From Dipteris shenzhenensis (Eukaryota > Polypodiophyta > Polypodiopsida > Gleicheniales), in NCBI GenBank assembly GCA_047967505.1, contig CM106540.1: a stretch of DNA of 64,000 bases; one strand, 5' to 3'. Below, in pieces: positions 23,301 to 32,300 of this stretch (position 1 is its first letter; every line of letters begins with the position of its first letter). The position numbers and the translations under genes were made by a program. Below the pieces are notes generated by a model. It did no database searches. It saw nothing but the letters and a program-made list of their open reading frames with translations, and had not been told where the DNA came from.

Positions 23301-26300
23301 GCCGCGTTTTCAGAAGGCAAGGCTGAAAAATAAGAAAGGCAAGGGAAGGTTGTACACAAAGCTGAACATGCATTACTATGGTCCTTTCCAGGTTTCTGAA
23401 AAGATAAACGAGGTAGCTTACAGACTGAAGTTGCCTCCGCATTGGAAGCTACATAATGCCTTTCATGTGAGCTTGTTAAAGCAATATCATGGAGATATTC
23501 CCGAGGATTTACCTGATGAGGTGCAGCTTGAAGTGGAAGAACAGGATGAACTTCTGGTCCCATAGCAAATTCTGGCACACAAAGCTAGAAAGCTCAAGGG
23601 TAAAGTTATCCGTCGCTACTAGGTAAATTTTCAAAATTACCCATCACTTGATGCGAAATGGATGGAGGAAGGTAAGCTGGCAGATTCACCTGGGATATTG
23701 CAGCTTTACCTTGATGCTTTCCAGTTAGAGCCGACTACGGTCCAGGCTCCTACAAGTAGTTCAGCAGAGCGAGCGTCTGGAGCATTACCTGGTGTTTGAG
23801 AGGGGGGTAGCACCTCCACTCCCTCAGCATAAACGGGCTCACCGTGATTTCATGAGGTCGCTTGATGACACTGTATGTTTCATCCAAGATACTGAGCTTA
23901 CAGTATTTCTGCTGTGAGACTTCATGATATTGATGCATCTTGACTATTGATCGCCGAGGATCACATAGATTTTGAGCAGTGTATATGGATGGATGCATGC
24001 CTCTCCTAGCCATATTTTCACTGTCTCTGTATTCTATAGCTGCGGCTTTCTTGTATACTCTTTCATGGTATATTTCATGCTCGCTCCTGTGTTTTGGGGC
24101 AGCAAACTGTGGTTTGCTGTTTCAAGAGAGGAGTATGTCACGGGGGCGTGAAATTCTAAGTACTTTAATGTACTACAAGACCGTGACAACTTTGGTTTTA
24201 AAAGTCCAAGCGTGGGCTTAATAATGTGTAATTAAACGCGGCATGGTGCCTAGCACATAAGCGTAATTAATCCCTAGGCCCAAAGACATTCCAAGGAATT
24301 AAAAGAGTGGTTGTTGGAAAATGATGATGTGGCATTTTTAATGGGCCTCCTAGAGGGCCATGTACCTTTAGTGACCCCCCTAGAGTTCCAAGTGGCTCTA
24401 GTGCCTTCTACATGCTCCTTTGCCATTCCTGGACCTTCCTGGGCCTTCTAAACTTCACATGTGTGGTTTTCTCTCTCATCTTCTCCCTTTGTTGGGATTT
24501 TAGACTGGTTTTTCAGCCTCCTTCAGCTGAATTCCGTTTTTCTTCATAACTCCTCACCCATTTGGATTCCTCGACTTCTGTTTGGCCCGATGGCTTCCCC
24601 TCTGCCTCCCCTTCACAGTGATATGCTTTTCCCTCCGTGCGTTCTACCCCGGCAGAGCTTGCTGGTCGAATTTGCAAAAGTGGCTTTTTTTGGACCTTTT
24701 TGCTTCTATAGTCTCTTGGGCCTCTCCTCTTGCAAAGCTATAGCTTTCTGTTGAATTACGAGTAGTCCCACGCGCTGGTTGACTGGTTTTTCTCAGTTTT
24801 GGAGGACTTTCCGGCGATGAAACTTCTCCAAAACCTTCTCAATGCATTCCTTTCTAAAGCACGCTTCTTTTGAGCCCAAGAACTCCCACTTCTTTGCGAT
24901 AGAAGTGCTTCTTTTCGCATTTTTCAGTGGAATTCTTGCTAGTCGACTCTTGTAAATGCTCTTTCTTCATGCCTTTGCACTCCTCTTTGGCTGAGAATGC
25001 AATTGGGCATTAGCTACTATGTCCTCTTGGCGATTGAGGACTTGGTTCGAGTTTTCAGGGCTTGGTGAGTTGTGATTTTGCTGCTGCAATTTCTTTTTGC
25101 CATAAGCTATTGGTTGGCCTCGTGTGCCACCTCTTTCTTGGTTCACAGGTGCCCAAGCAGTGCTACATGAGTTGGGTACTTTGCTGATTTTATTTTGGAG
25201 CTTCGAAAAGCTTTGTGAATGCCATCTGAAAACCACTCAAAGAGAGTGCAGCTGGGGTGCAGTGTGATTGCATCTGGACAGCCAATGGAATTGCACTCGG
25301 AAAAGAGAATGCCTTTGGGTTGAGCCTATGGGTTAAGTGCACTTATGTGATGGTGATCTATGCTTGAAAGCCTTGCGAAGGCTCAGTGAATCAGGGCTGC
25401 GTGCTCAATTGCAGGGAAGGTCTCCCAGATGCAACTTGTAATCGTTTCACTATAAAATATAAAGAAATAACAAAAGGGGCGCCACGGTGTTTGGGGCCAA
25501 TCGGGTGCACTTGTCTATGTTTGTTGAGCAGGGGCATTCTAGCCTCCATCCCCTTTTCAGTGGTTTTGTTTGTGAACAAATGGGTAAATGCCAAATGGTG
25601 ATCATGCAATGGTTAATGGTTGTGATATATGCTTTGTAAGCTGTAAATAAGTGCTGAAGTGATTAAAGGTTTAGTTCCACTGCCCTCTAAATATTTAATT
25701 AATATATGTATAAGTATACAAATGTACAACTTGCTAGCATAGCTAGGTGCTAGATTCTAGAAGTACAATAAGCTACACTTAAAGAAACAATGCACTTCTA
25801 CAATGTAGTTAAGAGTCAAGACTCGTCACTCAAGATTTAAAAGTTAAAGTTAAGACTCATGACGGAAGAACTCGCAAATTTTTTTATTAAAAAAGGTTTA
25901 AACTGACAATTGAATCTTGTCACATGTGACATGAATTTAATCTGCATCTCGATACATATAATTGAAAGGAAGCTTTCGACTCTCAAGACTCAAATCTCTG
26001 AAGATTCATCCTAATCTGAATCTATGAGGTCACTGCCACTGCTAGATCCAAAGTCACCATCAATGATAGCATGGCTAAGTCAAACTCAATGTTTGTGGTT
26101 ACTCCCCACCCACCAAAAAAAAAAAAAAAAAAAACACGAGTGTCTAAAGGTGTCTTAAGGTAAGACACGTGTCTTAAGTGTCTTATCATAAGACACGAGT
26201 GTCTTAACAACCATGATTGTCATTGAAGACACAAAAGTGAATAACATGAGATTGTTGAAATCTGCCCATGTATATGGCATGCGAGATGACTTCCTCCTCT

Positions 26301-29300
26301 TTCTCCACCAAGTGTGGCCATAGTCTTCAAAGTGCATGCCATCATAAATGGCCTTGTTCTCAATATTTCTTAGAGAAAAGCTGAAGTGATCTTCAAGACC
26401 TGTGAGGGATTCTTCTAGTTCTGGAATTACTTTTGAACCCGTAAATTGTCAATTTGTCTTGCCCAACCTTGCCTCTCAATAACATGATGAATCTAGCCTA
26501 TGAATAGCCAATAATCAGATCCCTAACATTGGTCGAAGGGATCCACTCATAAGGTTGAAAACGATAAACTCCATCACACATAGTAGGGACTAGCTACTAT
26601 GACATCCCCACTGGCGTCATCAGTGCCCAACAGTGGAGTATAAACATGTGCTCTCACACATAAAAATCCACAAACCCACACATACTTGAGCATCCATTTA
26701 TACAAAGTCTTCAACGTAGTCCAAAGTTTCTTCATTCAAGCTACAACTGCTTGTGAAGACTAAACGATTCCATTTTAGTCTCTCCCAGCCTCTGTTTTGC
26801 TGTCCCCATCTTCATCATCCTGGCTGTCATTTCTATGTCCCACTCTGCAATCCTTTAAACAGATTACGCACGTTGAAGCCCTGGAAATTTCTTTGCCTGC
26901 TGTAAGACTAACTTCCAAGGTATTCTAACACCTTGTAAGGCATGCATTTATGTCATGTGGACTGGAATTTATTTCAAGAGAAAAGAACACTCTAAAGTAT
27001 TAAAGCCTATGTCTCTCGTTATAATCATAGCAGCTGCGAACCCTTTTTCACCTTGCTCATTCCATCCAATTTCTATGTGCTCAAAGTCATCTTTATTACT
27101 GGCCTTTGGCTTACATATAATGTTTATTGATGAATGTGCCTTACATGCAGTAGTCAAATCTGTCTTTGATTCCATGCTTGCATTTATGTCACATCCATGT
27201 AATAACAGCTTCCATGAATCTTCAGTGTTAATACGTGGGATACCCGTAGGTAAATAGAACTGTGATTTCTTAATGATAATTGTGTCAAAGGTTTCAGTCC
27301 CACAGTCTCATCAATGTGCTCCACTAGGAATGCAATCTTAGCAAACCCCGAGTCGTATAGCTGGTTCATGTCCAAGACGTTTTGCTCAAAGAGTTTCTAC
27401 TGGTGTGCCACACGGCCATGAACTCAATTGATTTTCATGTCACAAATATTCAACCTGGAGAAACAGTATTTCATGACTTTGGCATCCCATAAATGACTTT
27501 ATTTAGTCTTCTTAAACGCACCATAACTTTCTTCTGCAAGTGGTGATACATGCAGCAACTTTCATTACATGCTGCACACAACCTGAGGGCACTCTTCCAA
27601 AGTTCTGTTTTTGCATTTTTGGCACTCCCATGAGATGCCATTGTTCTCAGTATGGCATCCAAGGGTAGAAGGTAATACTCCCATGGATACGCATTTGTGA
27701 AGAGCACTAGTTATGAGCTATGGCAATGCCCCAATGTTTTTGTGATGCATCTTCAGGATTAAAGCTCTGATGCATTTCTTGTTCTTGCCGCACAAGCTGC
27801 GCCTTGTTGCCTTGCCACTTTGCTTGGCTACCTTTGGCATCAACTACATGGTATTCTATATGTCTTTTCCTTATGGATATCATACAGTGCTCAATACTCA
27901 GCTTGTCCTCAAACTTTGTCTCTCAAAGTTGTCATGCTTAGAGTGTCCAAGAGTGGGCACAGTTGATTTAATCTCAACTTGACTATTGTCATCTCCATCT
28001 GCTGTGCATGCCACTATTGTACCTTGTTTGTGAAGACTTTGACAGTGACTTCTATCTCCAAGCTTCACTGCATCATGCTTGGCTTCTAATCACTGAATTG
28101 CTGTTCCAAAAACAATTTATCATTGCTATTAGCATGTTGATGTACCCAGGCAATAGTAACGAGGCTTGGAGATCCTTGCTTGCTCGCTACTGAACTTGAT
28201 CTTGACTAACAGCTGCTTTTAATATAGGCAGTGCAAAAGTTCAAAGCAGAGGAAGAGGAAAAGGAGAAAGGTACAAAGGCACCTCTCTTGGCTCCATAGC
28301 CAAAAGCAAGGAGGTCATCATACTGCAACACAGAGTCTTGAAAACACACCACAGTTCCTTATGTTTTCGTCCCAATCCCATGATCACCTAGCTCCTCCTC
28401 TTGCTATCGTTGCTAAGCCTATTATGTATATCTAGATGAATCCAGGAACTTGTCCTTAAAAACAAAAACACATTTCAATCTCATGATAGTCACTCATAAG
28501 GTCCATCAAGCATAACTAGGACTAGCTACTATGACATCCCGCCCAGCGTTGGGTGTAGACCATAGTATAAACATGCTTTCGCCTTCATCTCCTATGAGGC
28601 TTCGAACTCCTCCCTCTTTTTCTTGAAGTATGGCGCTTTTGGTGTGATGCAGGACTCCGAGAACACTTCCTTGAAGAATGTGAATGCTTAGAGAGGTCTT
28701 TTGATGGAGAATTGAGAGAAAGCTCTTGATCTTCCTTTTCTTTTAGCGAAGTTGAAACTTGCTTGGTCATCATCTCCTCGAATAGATACTGAAATCGAGG
28801 TTTACGCTTTAAAGACTGAAACTCCCTGACCTTTTCTTTCACAAATCCTTCACTAAGATCTCCTTCACTAAGATCGTCTTCACATCCCTTAGAATGCTTC
28901 TTACTGGATCGTCTAGAAGATGAACTGGGCCTCTTGGTAGCTGAACTCCCGTGCTCCGACACCATGATGTGGGAAATGGGAAATTGAACCTACCAAATCA
29001 ACTTGACTAGGCCTAAGGCAATCATCTTTTGGTTCCGGGGAGAGGGCACTTCCCACGGCCTTCATTCAGCCCCTCCCCGCTCCCAACCGGGGATGGAATG
29101 GACGGATGGGGAAGGCGACAGCTCGACTTTCTTTCCCTGCCTTTAGACCCGTATTATTTAATTATCCCATTTGGCGAACTAAAGGCATCCGGAAAAGCAA
29201 CCCGAAAAGCAAGCGATTTTCCTGTCATTGGGAGTGGGCAATTTATGTTGCCCCCATCTCAAATAGTTAGTTTTAAAAGAAGATCATTAGAGGACTTATA

Positions 29301-32300
29301 AATAGAGTTATCATTAAATAGCAACGCGGACAGCAAAGCCCCTACTCCTTTCAAGGAGGTAAATGCTTACAGGTGGAGACGGGGGCCGGCCCGATGCGCG
29401 ATGAATTATGGGTGGGTGTGGCTCTTGGTTGTATGGTTCAACCACTAGTTCGAGTATCAGCCAAACTTTAAAAACAATATAGTCATTTATGTTATCCCCA
29501 ACAGTTTGCTTGCGTCACACCTGCATCTGCAAGCCCGTTGAGTGCCTTGCGCCTGACGGATGTCACTGAGGTCTCCCGACTAACGGATCCCAATATGCGC
29601 CTGACATACAGATGTCTTTACTGAGGTCTCCCAATATGCGCCTGACAAATGTCACCGAGGTCTCCCGACTGACGGATCCCAATATGCGCCTAACGGACGG
29701 ATGTCTTTACCGAGGTCTCACAATATGCACCTGACGGATGTCTTTGCCGAGTCTTTGGACCCTTGCTAAGGAAAGTAGCAAAACCACGCTCTGATACCAC
29801 TGTAACCCAAACTGGATGAAATTGCAACTCACTTTGGCACCGTGGGACAGTTCGCAATCAACATGGGACTCCTCTAACGCAAATCGCGGTACCCGCGGCA
29901 AGATGCCTGCCGTTGGAGATTCCGTACACTCCTCAAGAAACGTGCTAAAACTGTAGAAATTGAATCGCCAACAAGATAGAGTGCTAAGGAGCAAAACACA
30001 ACACTAGGGCCTAGAAATAAGGGCTAGACCCCCCCGAAGGTCTTTATTGCAATAAAATAAGGCTTTGTACAATTAGCTCTCACAAGAGCATGGACTGAGT
30101 ACAATCTGTGTGTTCTAGAGCTCTGAGGCTCTTCTTTTATAGACTTCCCCTCCAACCCGAAAGCAAGAGCTTTCTAATAAGCTGGGGCTAGCTTTTAGCT
30201 TTTTCCTAAGCCTAAATTAGGCATATTTTTCTTAGAAAGCTGAGCTCAGCTTTAGGAGGCTTTTCTTGGAAATTGCGCTGGAATTCTCGCTGATTTGGCC
30301 TTGTGGGGTCCTTCATAAAGTAGGCGCCCACATCTTGGTGCTTTTTGCATTTTTCCCTTAATTCTAGGGCCTTTTTGCACTCCTCTTGGTACTACACCTT
30401 GCCACAAACAAAATCCAACACTTTAATCCGTTAAAGGTTAGACTAATGCATGCATTCTAGTTCTTTGACTATTTCTAGTCCCCACAGTTGTGGGCGTCCC
30501 CACAGTTCTCTTTTTACCAATGCAGGGCAAGAGTAAAAACAATAAAACTTATTCTTGGTTAACCAACTGCACCATTCTTTGACCGAAGTCAATTCTAATA
30601 AAGATTATTCTTTATTTTCTTCGGAGAAGTCCCATTTAATGATGACAGTGACACAGACTCCGTCATCACCCGCCAGACGCTGTAATTGAGCCCATCCAAC
30701 TACCAGTCAACCGGGAACATGGGCAACACTGGAATTCTAGTCTAGTTCTCTGCCATCTCGATCAAAGTCGCCATGTCGGAGTGAAGAGGATGATGAACTG
30801 AAAGAGAAGATGGATGGGATAGAAGGGAACTGAGGGTTAAAGAAAGGAGAAGGCGAAAGAAGAGGATGAAGGGGCTGACAGCCCAATGTACCTTCACACC
30901 TCGCTTTCCGTCCATCGGAAACACCTCCTCTCTGATCTGGAAACACCCTTCAAAGTCGCCCTTCGCTGGTCACCCGAACAGTCCACACTTCGCACACGCT
31001 CCTCCTCAGAAACACCTCTGAACAGCACCCGAATACTCCTCTCTGTGTGTTGGCTCAACACTCCCTCCGCTCCTTGGGTCTCAAGCCAATTGTGGCTCTG
31101 ATACCATGTGAGAAGTGCAGCGGAAATGAATGGGAGAGAGAGATAGCACACCTCACACACACATCACACTGAGAAGGAGAGAAAGGCATAGGACAACTCA
31201 AGTGATCTCTGGAGCAAACCCCGCTACAACTGGGGAAAACCTCGGAACCAACAGGCTGCTCGAGAGCTCACACAAACAGCTCAACAACCAAGAGAACACA
31301 AGCACAAGTGAGTGGATGAACCACTACCCTGCCCCTCAAGTGCTACTATGGGCTGGCTCTGCACCTCTGCCAGGCACCAAACTGAACTGAAATGAACTGC
31401 TCAAATGAGGGAAGGGGGAGGCATATATATAGCCCAGCGCCCCCCACCCCCCCCCCCCCCCACCCGTGAGCCAGCATAGTAGGGCACCAACCAGCCTGCT
31501 CATGAGGGCTGCCCCTACAGCCTGCCATATAGGGCTGTCCAGGCCCTAAGAGAGGGCGCACACCTCCCCAAAAGAGGGACTATATCGGCCGACCTGCAGG
31601 TCGGCCCACCCACTGCTCTACAGCCCACAGAAAGGGGCCCATAGGAGGCGCCTAAGGGCAGCAAGGTGAGACACACCTGCTCACACAACCCTGCACCCCA
31701 CCTGGGACTCTCCGTGGCCTACGTGGCACCACATAAGGCACTAGAAACCACACCTATGCTCACGGGGGGCGGGCACACCCACAACGCAGGCGCTCACTCT
31801 CTACCCTAGCCTCACTCATTGGGCGGGCACACCCACAATCAAGGCCCTCTCTCACTAGGTGACATCAGAAGATGTTGACCTCTAACACTGAGCTGCCCTG
31901 GTCTGCTCCTACTCTATCCTCACGGAGGGCGGACACACCCGCAACAAGGCCCTCTGTCTGGACTAGCCTAGCCTCACAGGGGCGGGCACACCCACAAGCA
32001 CTGGCCCCCTCTCACTAAGGTGACATCAGGAGATGTTGGCCTCCAACACATACCTAGACCCATCCTGTCAAAGTGCAGGTTTTGACCTCATCCACAAGCT
32101 CATCTCCATCATGATATAAGCAGGACAAGCTACTATGGCATGGCTTATGCCATATCATAAATGCTATAAGTGTGTACACTCTTCATCCAGAGCTTCTGAT
32201 GATGTTTTTAAAATGAACAGTAGGCAGGCCCAGTCATGACGAAGGCCTCCAATTATCTCTGCTCACTGATGATCAGGCCTCCACATTACTCAACTGGAAA

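Larger units (their letters stand above)
17547..25690 (+). mobile_element. Ty3/gypsy chromovirus, full length but inactive
   Basis: Two LTRs (17547-19127, 24136-25690) flank gag (19261-20443), reverse transcriptase (20446-21760), RNase H (21696-22403), integrase (about 22400-23200) and a chromodomain (about 23560-23770). RT before integrase and a C-terminal chromodomain identify a chromovirus. Damage includes a stop after the first gag segment, loss of the zinc knuckle and protease between gag and RT, a frameshift before the FDD block, a 254-bp tandem duplication in RT and several stops in integrase. A possible 5-bp target duplication CCCTC (17542-17546 and within the 3' end at 25683-25687) is uncertain. 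It sits inside intron 3 of the transporter gene, in the opposite orientation. Confidence 0.92.

Noticed and set aside
17542-25690. CCCTC as a firm target-site duplication of the chromovirus
   Set aside because: The same bases partly belong to the LTR end in both copies ('cctctaa' also follows the 5' LTR), so the match may be coincidental.
26969-27707. SET-domain or other named gene on the minus strand in the intron
   Set aside because: Isolated words looked suggestive, but no ordered motif set could be traced, so no family is assigned.
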